Below are positions 1-9,137 of a DNA stretch of 64,000 bases, piece by piece. Source of the DNA: Paracoccus sp. C2R09 (GTDB lineage: Bacteria; Pseudomonadota; Alphaproteobacteria; Rhodobacterales; Rhodobacteraceae); contig NZ_JAHKQB010000014.1 in assembly GCF_018860625.1 (NCBI RefSeq), forward strand, positions 62,001 to 126,000. The letters are read 5' to 3'. The notes beneath the pieces were generated by a model. That model saw only the letters and a list, made by a program, of their open reading frames with translations, was not told where the DNA came from and ran no database searches. Made by a program: the position numbers and the translations under genes. Each line of letters begins with the position of its first letter. Position 1 is the stretch's first letter.

Positions 1-26
1 GCTGGGATGTCGACGCCTGAGGGGCG

Positions 27-728
27 TCACCCGATCTCTGCAAGAAATATGTAGCCCGCGCCATAGATCGTCTTGATCAGGCGCGGGTTCTTCGGATCCT
101 CGCCCAGCTTCGTGCGCAGGCGGGAAATCCGCACGTCCATCGCCCGATCGAAGCTGTCGCCCGCCGCCCCGCCAAGCGTTTCCAGCATCTGCGCCCGCGT
201 GATCAGGCGGCGCGGATTGTCGGTGAACAGGCGCAGCACCTCGGCCTCGGCATGGCTGAGGGGGGTTTCGACGCCGGTGGGCGAAATCAACGCATAGCGG
301 TCGAAATCGGCAGTCCAGCCGGCAAAGCGCAGGGTCTGGGCGCGCGTTGTCGTGTCGCGGGCCGGGCGGCGCAGGCGCGCGCGGATGCGGGCCACCACCT
401 CGGCCGGTTCGAAGGGCTTGATGATGTAATCGTCCGCGCCCAGCTCCAGCCCCGTCACCCGGTCCTGCACCTGCGCCCGCCCCGAGATGATGATGATCGC
501 CGCCCCGGATTCGCTGGCCAGCCGATGCACCAGCGCCAGCCCGTCGCGGTCGGGCAGGCCCAGATCGATCAGGCAGGCATCGGGGGTGATACGGCGCAGG
601 GCGGCCTCGAACTCGGTCGCGCGGGAAAAGGACTGCGTGCGGTACCCCGCCTGCTCCAGCGCCTGGGACAGAAGGCGGCGGATCTCGGGTTCGTCGTCCA
701 GGATGGCGATCAGCGGCGTGTCGGTCAT
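27..728 (-). CDS. OmpR/PhoB-type response regulator
   Basis: A 233-residue two-domain response regulator that should bind DNA after phosphorylation by the kinase encoded just upstream. The N-terminal receiver domain (about residues 5-118) has the acidic pair D11/D12, the phospho-acceptor D55 in LIDLGLPD and K104 in IIKPF. The C-terminal half is a winged-helix OmpR-type domain ending in TIYGAGYIFLAEIG. The start codon overlaps the kinase stop (ATGA), so the two are translationally coupled. The divergent ABC transporter and ligase operon beginning at 2800 is the obvious candidate target, but this is inferred from position only. Confidence 0.93.
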   Translation of the reverse strand: MTDTPLIAILDDEPEIRRLLSQALEQAGYRTQSFSRATEFEAALRRITPDACLIDLGLPDRDGLALVHRLASESGAAIIIISGRAQVQDRVTGLELGADDYIIKPFEPAEVVARIRARLRRPARDTTTRAQTLRFAGWTADFDRYALISPTGVETPLSHAEAEVLRLFTDNPRRLITRAQMLETLGGAAGDSFDRAMDVRISRLRTKLGEDPKNPRLIKTIYGAGYIFLAEIG

Positions 729-2623
729 GCGGTATCCGGTATGGCGTGACGGATGGTGGCGGCCAGCCGTGCGGTGGTGAAGGGCTTGGTCAGGACCGGG
801 CAGCCCGCGCCTTCGCGCAGGGGGTGGCCGGGGGGCAGGGATGTCATGGCGACCATCGGGCGGTCACCTGCCAGATCCAGCCCCAGGCCGTCGCCCAGCT
901 GGATGTCGGTCAGCACCGCGTCGAGGCCCGGCAGGTCGGACAGGGCGCGGGCCTCGGACAGGGTGGCGGCCTCGATCACGGAATGCCCGAGCGAGGTCAG
1001 CTGGTCGCGGACCTGTGCGCGGATCTGATCGTCATCCTCGACCAGCAGGATCATGCGGGGCGCGACAGGCCGCCAAGGCAGGCGTAGCGCCACGCGCGCA
1101 CCGCCCCCGTGATCGTTCGCCAGCCGCAAGGTGCCGCCCGACAGCTTGGCCATGTCATAGACCATCGACAGCCCCAGCCCGGACCCCTGGCCCTTCTTGG
1201 TGGTGAAGAAGGGCTCGGTCGCGCGGGACAGGGCCTCGGGGGCGAAGCCCGCGCCCTGATCGGCCAGTTCGATCGCCAGCCAGTCGCCGGTTCGCTGCGC
1301 ATGCAGCGTGACCGTGCCGCCACCCGGCATCGCGGCATCGGCGTTCAGGATCAGGTTCAGCACGGCATCCTGCAGCGCGCCCGCATCCAGCATCTGCTTG
1401 CCGGGGGGCAGATCCAGATCCAGCCGCAGCGCGACACCCTCGGACAGGGCGGGGCGGGCAAGCTGGGCCACCTCGAACAGCAGGGCCGCGGGGTCGGCCG
1501 GTTCCTGTGCAGGTTCGCGCGGGCCTGAAATGCGCGCCAGACGGTCCAGCAGCGCAGCCCCGCGCCGGGCCGCGGTCAGGGTGCCCTGCACGTCCTCCTG
1601 CGCATCGGGGGGCAGGTCGCGCGCCGCCAGCCGTCCCTGCAGCCCCAGGATGATGGTCAGCAGGTTCCCGAAATCATGCGCCATGCCCGCCGTCAGCTGC
1701 GCCGCCAGCGTGCGCTTGCCCGCATGGGCCAGCGCCTCGCGGGCCTGAACTTCGGCCGAGACGTCGGTGGACAGGATATAGACGCCGTGCCCTTCGTGGT
1801 CGGGCGTCAGCGCGATGCGGATGCGCCGCCCCGATCCGGGATGCGTGATCTCGAAGACCTGCGCGTCGCCTTCCAGCGCGCGGGCCATGTAGGGCAGCAG
1901 CGCAGCGCAGGTTTCGCGGCCCAGGGCCTGTTCCAGCGTCAGCCCCACGACATCCTGCGCGGCCCCCGGAAAGATCGCGGCCAGCCTGCGGTTCGAGAAG
2001 GTGTAGCGGAAATTCGCATCCATATGCGCGATATGGGCCGGCACCATCTGGGTCACCTGCCGGGTGCGGGCCTCGGTCCGGGTCAGGATGCGCTGCGCCT
2101 CGGACAGGGCGGCGTTGGTCGCGGCCAGTTCGCGGTTCGCCGCCGCCAGCCGTTCGGCGTTCAGCAGCACCTGTTCGGACAGCGCATCCGACCGCGCGCG
2201 CAGCAGGCGTTCCTGTTCCTTGATATGGGTGATGTCGGTATAGACGGTGACCCAGCCGCCCTGCGACAGGGGCGCGCCCTCGACCGCGATCCAGCGTCCG
2301 TCGGCGCGTTCGCGTTCGAAGTAATGGGGCTGGAACCGGCGGGCCTGCGCCACGCGCAGCGCGACCGCGGCGTCCGGATCGTCCTGCGGCCCGTATTCGC
2401 CGCGCGCGACCAGGAAGCGGATCGTGTCCTCGAAGCTGGCACCGGGGCGGGTCAGTTCGGGCGGCAGGTCGAACATGTGCTGGTACCGGGTGTTCGCCAC
2501 GCGCAGCGTCAGGCCGTCGTCGAAGATCGACAGCGCCTGCCCGATCAGGTTCAGCCCCGATGCCACCAGTTCGCTGTCGACCCCGGCCACCGTCAATGCA
2601 TCGCGCAGATCCGTCCGCTTCAT
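725..2623 (-). CDS. PAS-domain hybrid sensor histidine kinase
   Basis: A 632-residue cytoplasmic hybrid kinase with no membrane segment visible. In order: a PAS-like domain of the type found in short alphaproteobacterial sensors (about 25-135), a coiled coil (about 136-190), a second PAS domain (about 190-290), a phospho-acceptor helix with H316 in AGMAHDFGN, an ATPase domain with the G box GSGLGLSMV near 481, and a C-terminal receiver domain with D530/D531, D573 and K613. I chose the ATG at 2623 because the PAS domain follows at once; the longer frame to 2959 adds an arginine- and cysteine-rich tail with no domain character. Signal unknown. Confidence 0.9.
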   Translation of the reverse strand: MKRTDLRDALTVAGVDSELVASGLNLIGQALSIFDDGLTLRVANTRYQHMFDLPPELTRPGASFEDTIRFLVARGEYGPQDDPDAAVALRVAQARRFQPHYFERERADGRWIAVEGAPLSQGGWVTVYTDITHIKEQERLLRARSDALSEQVLLNAERLAAANRELAATNAALSEAQRILTRTEARTRQVTQMVPAHIAHMDANFRYTFSNRRLAAIFPGAAQDVVGLTLEQALGRETCAALLPYMARALEGDAQVFEITHPGSGRRIRIALTPDHEGHGVYILSTDVSAEVQAREALAHAGKRTLAAQLTAGMAHDFGNLLTIILGLQGRLAARDLPPDAQEDVQGTLTAARRGAALLDRLARISGPREPAQEPADPAALLFEVAQLARPALSEGVALRLDLDLPPGKQMLDAGALQDAVLNLILNADAAMPGGGTVTLHAQRTGDWLAIELADQGAGFAPEALSRATEPFFTTKKGQGSGLGLSMVYDMAKLSGGTLRLANDHGGGARVALRLPWRPVAPRMILLVEDDDQIRAQVRDQLTSLGHSVIEAATLSEARALSDLPGLDAVLTDIQLGDGLGLDLAGDRPMVAMTSLPPGHPLREGAGCPVLTKPFTTARLAATIRHAIPDTA

Positions 2624-2799
2624 CCCCGTCCCCCCGGCATCAAGGGTTAGCACCGCCTTCGAGCCTGCGGAAGCGCCGTAACATTTCGTTGGAATTCGGA
2701 CAAACTGCGGCAATGATTGACCACAAGAGTGGCGGAACGTCATCGGGGGCAGGGGAGGCCCGCGGTGGCAGGCGCGTTCCGCGCACCGAGGGAGGAGAC
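2624..2799. promoter_or_regulatory. divergent intergenic region, kinase / ligase-liv operon
   Basis: A 176-base gap between the divergent kinase gene and the ligase-ABC operon. It must hold both promoters. A strong ribosome-binding site (GGAGGAG, 2791-2797 area) precedes the ATG at 2800. I see no convincing inverted repeat or consensus sigma-70 promoter. Confidence 0.5.
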
Positions 2800-4776
2800 A
2801 TGACGGACAGCCAGACGCCCTCGGGCGAATTGCGTTCGATACCCGCGCTTCTGGCGCGGAACGTGGCCCGCTTCGGCCACAGGCCGGCCTATCGCGAAAA
2901 GGAATACGGCATCTGGCAGAGCTGGACCTGGTCCGAGGCCGCCGAGGAGATCCGCGCATTGGCCCTGGGCCTGCTGGGGCTGGGGCTGAAGCCCGGCGAT
3001 CATGTCGCCATCATCGGCCGCAACCGCCCCGCCCATTACTGGGGCATGGTCGCCGCACAGATGTGCGGCGCCGTTCCGGTGCCGCTGTATCAGGACGCCG
3101 TCGCCGAGGAGATGGCCTATGTGCTGGGCCATTGCCGCGCGCGCTTCGTGATCTGCGGCGACCAGGAACAGGTGGACAAGGTCCTCGAGGTCGCCCGCAG
3201 CGTCGAGGGGATCGACCAGATCCTCTATACCGACAAGCGCGGCATGCGGAAATACGACCATGGCCGCATGAACCCGCTGGCCGATATCCAGGCCGAGGGG
3301 CGGGCCGCGAAGCAGCGCCTGCAGGACGAACTGGACGCGCGCATCGCCGCGCTGGATTACGACGGCACCTGCGTCATGCTCTATACCAGCGGGACGACGG
3401 GCAAGCCCAAGGGCGTGGTCCTGTCCAACCGCAACATCATCGAGACCGCGAGGAACAGCGCCGATTTCGACCGGCTGGACCGAAGAGAGGAGATCGTCGC
3501 CTATCTGCCGATGGCATGGGTGGGCGATTTCATCTTCTCGATGGGGCAGGCCATGTGGTGCGGCTTCACCGTGAACTGCCCCGAGGGCGCGCACACGATG
3601 ATGACCGACCTGCGGGAGATCGGTCCGACCTATTTCTTCGCCCCGCCCCGCGTCTTCGAGGGGCAGCTGACCAGCGTGATGATCCGCATGGAGGATGCGG
3701 GCCGGCTGAAGCGCGCGATGTTCCACCGCTTCATGAACGTGGCCCGCCGTGTCGGACCCGCGCTGCTGGACGGGCGCCCCGTCGGCTGGGGCGACCGCAT
3801 CGCCTATGCCTTGGGCAACCTTCTGGTCTATGGCCCGCTGAAGAACACCCTGGGCTACAGCCGGATCCGCGTCGGATACACCGCGGGCGAGGCGATCGGC
3901 CCCGAGATCTTCGATTTCTACCGCAGCCTCGGGATCAACCTGAAGCAGCTCTATGGTCAGACCGAGGCGTCGGTCTTCATCACCCAGCAGCCCGACGGGC
4001 AGGTGCGATCGGACACGGTGGGCGTGCCCAGCCCCGGCGTCGAGCTGCGCATCGCGGACAGCGGAGAGGTTTTCTATCGCAGCCCCGGCACCTTCGTCGA
4101 ATATTTCGCCAATCCCGAAAGCACCGCATCGACCAAGGACGCGCAGGGTTGGGTGGCCACCGGCGATGCGGGCTTCTTCGAGGAGGGCAGCGGCCATCTG
4201 CGGATCATCGACCGCGCCAAGGATGTGGGCAAGATGGCCGACGGGTCGATGTTCGCGCCCAAATATGTCGAGAACAAGCTCAAGTTCTATCCCGCCATCC
4301 TCGAGGCGGTGGTGATCGGCAACGGGCGCGACTTCTGCACCGCGATGCTGAACATCGACCTGACGGCTGTGGGCAACTGGGCGGAACGCAACAACATCGC
4401 CTATGCCAGCTACCAGGAACTGGCGGGCAATCCGCAGGTCTATGCGACGCTGCGCGAGCATGTCGAGGCGGTGAACCGTTCCGTGGCCGACGACCCGATG
4501 CTGTCGGGCTGCCAGATCCACCGCTTCCTGATCCTGCACAAGGAACTGGACCCCGACGACGGAGAGATGACGCGCACCCGCAAGGTCCGTCGCGCCGTCA
4601 TCAGCGAGAAGTTCCACGATCTGGTCGACGCGCTCTATGACGGCAGCGCCCAGGTCCGCACCGAAACCGAGGTCACCTACGAGGACGGCCGCAAGGGCAG
4701 CATCAAGGCCGTGCTGCGGATCGAGGACGTGCCCGTCTTCGGCCAGGCCGGCGCACGAAAGGTGGCGGCGGAATGA
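2800..4776 (+). CDS. AMP-dependent acyl-CoA synthetase (long-chain/aromatic acid type)
   Basis: A 658-residue member of the ANL (acyl-adenylating) superfamily, expected to activate a carboxylic acid to its CoA thioester with ATP. The phosphate-binding loop YTSGTTGKPKGV is intact, and later motifs include YGQTEASVF and GWVATGDAG, all canonical. The length and the long region between the loop and the YGQTE motif resemble long-chain fatty-acyl-CoA ligases. The ATG at 2800 follows GGAGGAG. The stop overlaps the livG start (ATGA), making it first gene of the transporter operon. This arrangement suggests the ligase traps what the transporter brings in. Substrate not determinable. Confidence 0.9.
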   Translation: MTDSQTPSGELRSIPALLARNVARFGHRPAYREKEYGIWQSWTWSEAAEEIRALALGLLGLGLKPGDHVAIIGRNRPAHYWGMVAAQMCGAVPVPLYQDAVAEEMAYVLGHCRARFVICGDQEQVDKVLEVARSVEGIDQILYTDKRGMRKYDHGRMNPLADIQAEGRAAKQRLQDELDARIAALDYDGTCVMLYTSGTTGKPKGVVLSNRNIIETARNSADFDRLDRREEIVAYLPMAWVGDFIFSMGQAMWCGFTVNCPEGAHTMMTDLREIGPTYFFAPPRVFEGQLTSVMIRMEDAGRLKRAMFHRFMNVARRVGPALLDGRPVGWGDRIAYALGNLLVYGPLKNTLGYSRIRVGYTAGEAIGPEIFDFYRSLGINLKQLYGQTEASVFITQQPDGQVRSDTVGVPSPGVELRIADSGEVFYRSPGTFVEYFANPESTASTKDAQGWVATGDAGFFEEGSGHLRIIDRAKDVGKMADGSMFAPKYVENKLKFYPAILEAVVIGNGRDFCTAMLNIDLTAVGNWAERNNIAYASYQELAGNPQVYATLREHVEAVNRSVADDPMLSGCQIHRFLILHKELDPDDGEMTRTRKVRRAVISEKFHDLVDALYDGSAQVRTETEVTYEDGRKGSIKAVLRIEDVPVFGQAGARKVAAE

Positions 4777-5591
4777 ACAGCATGACCGACGAATACGTGA
4801 CCGAGGATGGCCGCCGCATCGGCGGGACCGTCATGGACCTGCGCAACATCACCCTGCGCTTCGGCGGCGTGGTGGCGATCAAGGATATCAGCTTCGACAT
4901 CCGCCAGGGCGAGATCCGCGCGATCATCGGCCCGAACGGGGCGGGCAAGTCCTCGATGCTGAACGTCATCTCGGGGTTCTACAACCCGCAGGAGGGCGAG
5001 GTCTGGTTCAAGGGCCACCGCCGCGGGCCGATGCGCCCCTATCAGGTGGCGCGGCTGGGCATCGCCCGCACCTTCCAGAACATCGCGCTGTTCGACGGGA
5101 TGAGCGTTCTGGACAACATCATGACCGGGCGCCTGAACCGCATGAAGGCGGGGTTCCTGTCGCAGGCCCTGTGGTGGGGCCGGGCCGAGCGCGAGGAGAT
5201 CGAGAACCGCGAGGCGGTCGAGAAGATCATCGACTTCCTCGAGATCCAGAACATCCGCAAGACGCCGGTGGGACGGCTGCCCTACGGGCTGAAGAAGCGC
5301 GTGGAACTGGCGCGCGCGCTGGCCGCCGAACCGCAGCTGCTGCTGCTGGACGAACCGATGGCCGGCATGAATGTCGAGGAGAAGGAGGACATGTCCCGCT
5401 TCATCCTGGACGTGAACGACGAATTCGGCACCACGATCTGCCTGATCGAACACGACATGGGCGTGGTCATGGACCTGTCCGACCGCGTGGTCGTCATGGA
5501 TTACGGCCGCAAGATCGGCGACGGCACCCCGGACGAGGTGCGCAACAACCAGGACGTCATCGACGCCTATCTGGGGGTGGCCCATGACTGA
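4773..5591 (+). CDS. livG: branched-chain-type ABC transporter ATPase (LivG)
   Basis: A 272-residue ATPase subunit of the hydrophobic amino acid/carboxylate uptake (HAAT) class. Walker A GPNGAGKSS lies near residues 53-61, a divergent signature LPYGLKKRVELARAL follows, then Walker B LLLLDEPMAG and the H-loop region LIEHDMGVVMDL. The C-terminal extension is typical of LivG rather than LivF. Start ATG overlaps the ligase stop. It lies with livH, livM, livK and livF, so a full importer is present. The liv symbol describes family only; true leucine transport is doubtful given two flanking ligases. Confidence 0.92.
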   Translation: MNSMTDEYVTEDGRRIGGTVMDLRNITLRFGGVVAIKDISFDIRQGEIRAIIGPNGAGKSSMLNVISGFYNPQEGEVWFKGHRRGPMRPYQVARLGIARTFQNIALFDGMSVLDNIMTGRLNRMKAGFLSQALWWGRAEREEIENREAVEKIIDFLEIQNIRKTPVGRLPYGLKKRVELARALAAEPQLLLLDEPMAGMNVEEKEDMSRFILDVNDEFGTTICLIEHDMGVVMDLSDRVVVMDYGRKIGDGTPDEVRNNQDVIDAYLGVAHD

Positions 5592-5630
5592 TCTGTCCCC
5601 CGCACCCGCAGCCCCGAAAGGACGCATCTG

Positions 5631-6614
5631 ATGGATCAGCTTATCTTCGCCGGAGAGGTCTTCCTGAACGGGCTGATGACGGGCGTCATGTACGCGCTGG
5701 TGGCGCTGGGCTTCGTGCTGATCTTCAAGGCCTCGGGGGTGTTCAACTATGCCCAAGGGGTGCTGGCGCTGTTCGCGGCGCTGACCCTGGTGGGCATCCA
5801 GCAGGGGCAGATCCCCTTTGCCCATCTGATCAACGCGGCCTTCGGTACCAGCCTGCACCATTTCGGCTGGACAGTTCCTGCCGTCCTGGCCATCGCCCTG
5901 ACCGCCGGCGTCATGGTGCTTCTGGCCTTCCTGATCGAGAAACTGGTCCTGAAGCATCTGGTGGGCCAGGAACCCATCATCCTGTTCATGGCGACGATCG
6001 GGCTGGCCTATTTCCTGGAAGGCCTGGGCGACGTGATGTGGGGCGCCGACATCAAGACGCTGGACGTGGGCCTGCCGCAGGGGATCTCCGACACGATCGA
6101 GACCGCGACCGCGAACTGGTTCGGCTATGGCTTCTTCATCGACCGGCTGGACATCTGGGCCACGGTCATCGCGGCGGCGCTGGTCGCGGCGCTGGTCGCA
6201 TTCTCGCAATACACCAAGCAGGGGCGCGCGATGCGGGCGGTGGCCGACGATCACCAGGCCGCGCTGTCGGTGGGCATCAGCCTGCGCTTCATCTGGGTGA
6301 TGGTCTGGTCCATCGCGGGCTTCGTGGCGCTGGTCGCGGGCATCATGTGGGGCACGAAATCGGGGGTGCAGTTCAGCCTGTCGCTGATCGCGCTCAAGGC
6401 GCTGCCGGTGCTGATGCTGGGGGGCTTCACCTCGATCCCCGGCGCCATCGTCGGCGGGCTGATCATCGGCGTGGGCGAGAAGCTGTTCGAGTTCCTGATC
6501 GGTCCCATGGTGGGCGGCGCGACCGAGAACTGGTTCGCTTATGTCCTGGCGCTGCTGTTCCTCGTGTTCCGGCCCCAGGGCCTGTTCGGCGAACGCATCA
6601 TCGAGAGGGTGTGA
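5631..6614 (+). CDS. livH: branched-chain-type ABC transporter permease (LivH)
   Basis: A 327-residue integral membrane permease with about eight hydrophobic segments. The opening ALVALGFVLIFKASGVFN with NYAQG is characteristic of LivH-family permeases, and the C-terminal FVALVAGIMWG region matches the family. It pairs with LivM to form the channel. It starts 40 bases after livG; the end is followed at 2 bases by a tiny open frame and then livM. Confidence 0.92.
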   Translation: MDQLIFAGEVFLNGLMTGVMYALVALGFVLIFKASGVFNYAQGVLALFAALTLVGIQQGQIPFAHLINAAFGTSLHHFGWTVPAVLAIALTAGVMVLLAFLIEKLVLKHLVGQEPIILFMATIGLAYFLEGLGDVMWGADIKTLDVGLPQGISDTIETATANWFGYGFFIDRLDIWATVIAAALVAALVAFSQYTKQGRAMRAVADDHQAALSVGISLRFIWVMVWSIAGFVALVAGIMWGTKSGVQFSLSLIALKALPVLMLGGFTSIPGAIVGGLIIGVGEKLFEFLIGPMVGGATENWFAYVLALLFLVFRPQGLFGERIIERV

Positions 6615-6616
6615 CC

Positions 6617-6664
6617 ATGGCCCGTATCAACGCAACCCGCAGGACCGAAGAGGCCACGGCATGA
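6617..6664 (+). CDS. possible 15-residue open frame between livH and livM
   Basis: An ATG two bases after the livH stop opens a 15-codon frame (MARINATRRTEEATA) whose TGA overlaps the livM ATG as ATGA. It is too short for a conserved protein. It may be a translated coupling peptide carrying ribosomes into livM, or chance. No strong Shine-Dalgarno is visible beyond the end of livH (GAGAGGG, 6603-6609). Low confidence. Confidence 0.25.
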   Translation: MARINATRRTEEATA

Positions 6665-7737
6665 TCTATCGCGAGGCAGGCGACTTCAAGACGAGCTACC
6701 GCTCGGACGGGCAGACCTTTCCGATCCGGCTGGACCGTTGGGGATATTACGCGGTGCTGGCCGTGGCCTTCGGGGTGATCCCCTTCGTCATCGACGACTA
6801 CTGGGCCAATGCGGTCTTCGTGCCCTTCCTGATCTATGCGATCGCGGCGATCGGGCTGAACATCCTGACGGGCTATGCGGGCCAGGTCAGCCTGGGGACG
6901 GGCGGCTTCATGGCGGTGGGCGCCTATGCGGTCTACAAGCTGATGACCGCATTTCCCGACATCAGCATCGTGATCCACATCCTGCTGGCGGGCGGGATCA
7001 CGGCGGCGGTCGGCGTACTGTTCGGCCTGCCCAGCCTGCGCATCAAGGGCTTCTATCTGGCGGTGGCGACGCTGGCCGCGCAGTTCTTCCTCGTGTGGCT
7101 CTTCAACAAGGTGCCGTGGTTCTACAACAACTCGGCCTCGGGGCAGATCACGGCGCCGACGCGCACGGTGCTGGACCAAGCCGTCACCGGACCGACCGCA
7201 TCCGCCCCCGCGAAATACCTGATCTGCCTGGTGCTGGCCGTCGCCGTCGCATGGATGGCGCGCAACCTGACGCGCGGCACCATCGGGCGCAAGTGGATGG
7301 CCATCCGCGACATGGACATCGCGGCCGAGATCATCGGCGTGAACCCCCTGGCCGCGAAACTGTCGGCCTTCGCGGTCAGCAGCTTCTTCATCGGCATCGC
7401 GGGCGCGCTTCTGTTCGCTGTCTATCTGGGGGCGGCCGAGGTGGGCGAGGCCTTCGGCATCAACAAGAGCTTCCTGGTGCTGTTCATGATCATCATCGGG
7501 GGGCTGGGCAGCATCTTCGGCAGCTTCGCGGGCGCGGCCTTCCTGGTGCTGCTGCCGGTGCTGCTGAAGAACACGCTGGTCGGCGGCTTCGGATGGCCCA
7601 CCGATCTTGCCGCCCATATCGAACTGATGGTCGTCGGCGCGCTGATCGTGACCTTCCTGATCGTCGAGCCCCACGGCCTTGCGCGGCTGTGGCGGTTGGC
7701 CAAGGACAAGCTGCGCCTCTGGCCGTTCCCGCACTGA
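6661..7737 (+). CDS. livM: branched-chain-type ABC transporter permease (LivM)
   Basis: A 358-residue permease. After a soluble N-terminal stretch of about 25 residues come multiple membrane segments with the LivM hallmark GLNILTGYAGQVSLG and later SPASLRIKG-like LPSLRIKGFYLAVATLA. Start chosen at 6661, where the tiny upstream frame overlaps it (ATGA); a longer in-frame extension to 6541 runs inside livH and has no hydrophobic or family character. Partner of LivH. Confidence 0.92.
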   Translation: MIYREAGDFKTSYRSDGQTFPIRLDRWGYYAVLAVAFGVIPFVIDDYWANAVFVPFLIYAIAAIGLNILTGYAGQVSLGTGGFMAVGAYAVYKLMTAFPDISIVIHILLAGGITAAVGVLFGLPSLRIKGFYLAVATLAAQFFLVWLFNKVPWFYNNSASGQITAPTRTVLDQAVTGPTASAPAKYLICLVLAVAVAWMARNLTRGTIGRKWMAIRDMDIAAEIIGVNPLAAKLSAFAVSSFFIGIAGALLFAVYLGAAEVGEAFGINKSFLVLFMIIIGGLGSIFGSFAGAAFLVLLPVLLKNTLVGGFGWPTDLAAHIELMVVGALIVTFLIVEPHGLARLWRLAKDKLRLWPFPH

Positions 7738-7795
7738 ACCCTGCGCCTTCGAAAGACCGGGCAACCGGCAGAACATCTCTGGGAGGAGAAAACCG

Positions 7796-9079
7796 ATGAA
7801 GACGACTGTCCCCGCATTGGCCGCCGCCGTCATGATGGCCGCAAGCCCGGTCATGGCCGATCTGGTGGTGCCCAACATGTCCTATCGCACCGGGCCCTAT
7901 GCCGCGAACGGCATCCCCTATGCCGACGGCTTCTCGGATTACTTCACGCTGCTGAACGAACGCGACGGCGGCATCGGCGGGCAGCTGATCCAGGTCCCCG
8001 AATGCGAGACGGCCTACAACACCGAGAAGGGGGTCGAGTGCTACGAGTCGCTGAAATCGCAGAACCCGCTGGTGCTGAACCCGCTGTCCACGGGCATCAC
8101 CTACCAGCTGATCCCCAAGGCCTCGGTCGATGACATCGTGCTCTATACGCCGGGCTACGGGCGGACCTCGGCCAAGAACGGCGAGGTGTTCAGGTGGGTC
8201 TTCAACGCGCCCGCCAATTACTGGGACGGGGCATCGGTCGCGGTCAGCCACATCCTGGAACAGGAAGGCGGCGATCTGTCGGGCAAGAAGATCGCGCTGG
8301 TCTATCACAACAGCGCCTATGGCAAGGAACCGATCCGCACCCTGCAGGGCCTGTCCGAGAAGCACGGCTTCGAGCTGGTCGAACTGCCCGTCGACGCGCC
8401 CGGCCAGGAACAGAAGTCGCAATGGCTGCAGATCCGCCGCGAGAAGCCCGATTACGTCATCATGTATGCCTGGGGCGTCATGAACCAGGTCGCCATCCAG
8501 GAGGCCGTGAACATCCGCTTTCCGATGGACAAGTTCGTCGGCATCTGGTGGTCGGGTTCGGAAAACGACGTGACGCCCGCGGGCGCGGGTGCCGACGGCT
8601 ACAAGTCGCTGACCTTCCACGGCGTGGGGCAGGACTATCCGCTCTATGACGATCTGCGGACGCATGTCCTCGATGCGGGTAAGGCCGCGGGTGCGGGCGA
8701 CCAGATGGGCAACGTGATCTATTCCCGCGGCGTCTATGCCGCCGTCGTCATCGCCGAGGCCATCGCCAAGGCGCAGGAGCTGGCCGGCACGTCCGAGATC
8801 GACGGCGCGCAGCTGCGCGACGGCTTCGAGGCGCTGGAGATCACCCCCGAGCGCATGGCCGAGCTGGGCCTGCCCGATTTCGGCCAGCCCATCGCGCTGA
8901 GCTGCCAGAACCATGGCGGCGACGGGCTGGGCCGCATCCAGCAATGGAATGCGGGGGCGGGCGAATGGAGCCTGATCACCGACTGGATCGAACCCGATGC
9001 CGAGATCCTGCAGCCGTTGGTCGACGAGGACAGCGCCGCCTATGCCCAGGAAGCGGGCATCGAGCCAGGCTGCAACTGA
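7796..9079 (+). CDS. livK: periplasmic substrate-binding protein of the liv-type importer
   Basis: A 427-residue periplasmic binding protein of the Leu/Ile/Val-binding (type I) fold. The first 21 residues (MKTTVPALAAAVMMAASPVMA) are a clear signal peptide. GPYAANGIPYADGFSDYF and the closing GCN are consistent with HAAT binding proteins, and paired cysteines are present. It is longer than classical LivK (about 370), as is common for binding proteins that recognise organic acids or amides rather than leucine. A GGGAGGAG ribosome-binding site precedes the ATG. Ligand unknown. Confidence 0.9.
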   Translation: MKTTVPALAAAVMMAASPVMADLVVPNMSYRTGPYAANGIPYADGFSDYFTLLNERDGGIGGQLIQVPECETAYNTEKGVECYESLKSQNPLVLNPLSTGITYQLIPKASVDDIVLYTPGYGRTSAKNGEVFRWVFNAPANYWDGASVAVSHILEQEGGDLSGKKIALVYHNSAYGKEPIRTLQGLSEKHGFELVELPVDAPGQEQKSQWLQIRREKPDYVIMYAWGVMNQVAIQEAVNIRFPMDKFVGIWWSGSENDVTPAGAGADGYKSLTFHGVGQDYPLYDDLRTHVLDAGKAAGAGDQMGNVIYSRGVYAAVVIAEAIAKAQELAGTSEIDGAQLRDGFEALEITPERMAELGLPDFGQPIALSCQNHGGDGLGRIQQWNAGAGEWSLITDWIEPDAEILQPLVDEDSAAYAQEAGIEPGCN

Positions 9080-9091
9080 CGCGATACGGGG

Positions 9092-9110
9092 CCGGCGGGA
9101 TCTCCGCCGG
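9092..9110 (+). repeat. GC hairpin between livK and livF
   Basis: A perfect 7-bp inverted repeat, CCGGCGG at 9092-9098 and CCGCCGG at 9104-9110, with a 5-base loop. No T-run follows, so it is not a standard terminator. A hairpin just after a binding-protein gene often protects its mRNA 3' end and lets it be expressed above the other operon genes; that is inference here. Confidence 0.5.
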
Positions 9111-9137
9111 TCCGCCATGCCGGAAAGGGGATGCCCC

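Noticed and set aside
1..26. Hairpin GACGCC/GGCGTC (12-28) as a terminator of the response regulator gene
   Set aside because: Only six base pairs, overlapping the stop codon and with no T-run.
2740..4617. Long antisense frame of 625 codons over the acyl-CoA synthetase
   Set aside because: It mirrors a well-supported ligase and has histidine/aspartate-rich composition typical of antisense GC-rich frames. Same for long antisense frames at 4677-6254, 29915-32593 and 36835-38487.
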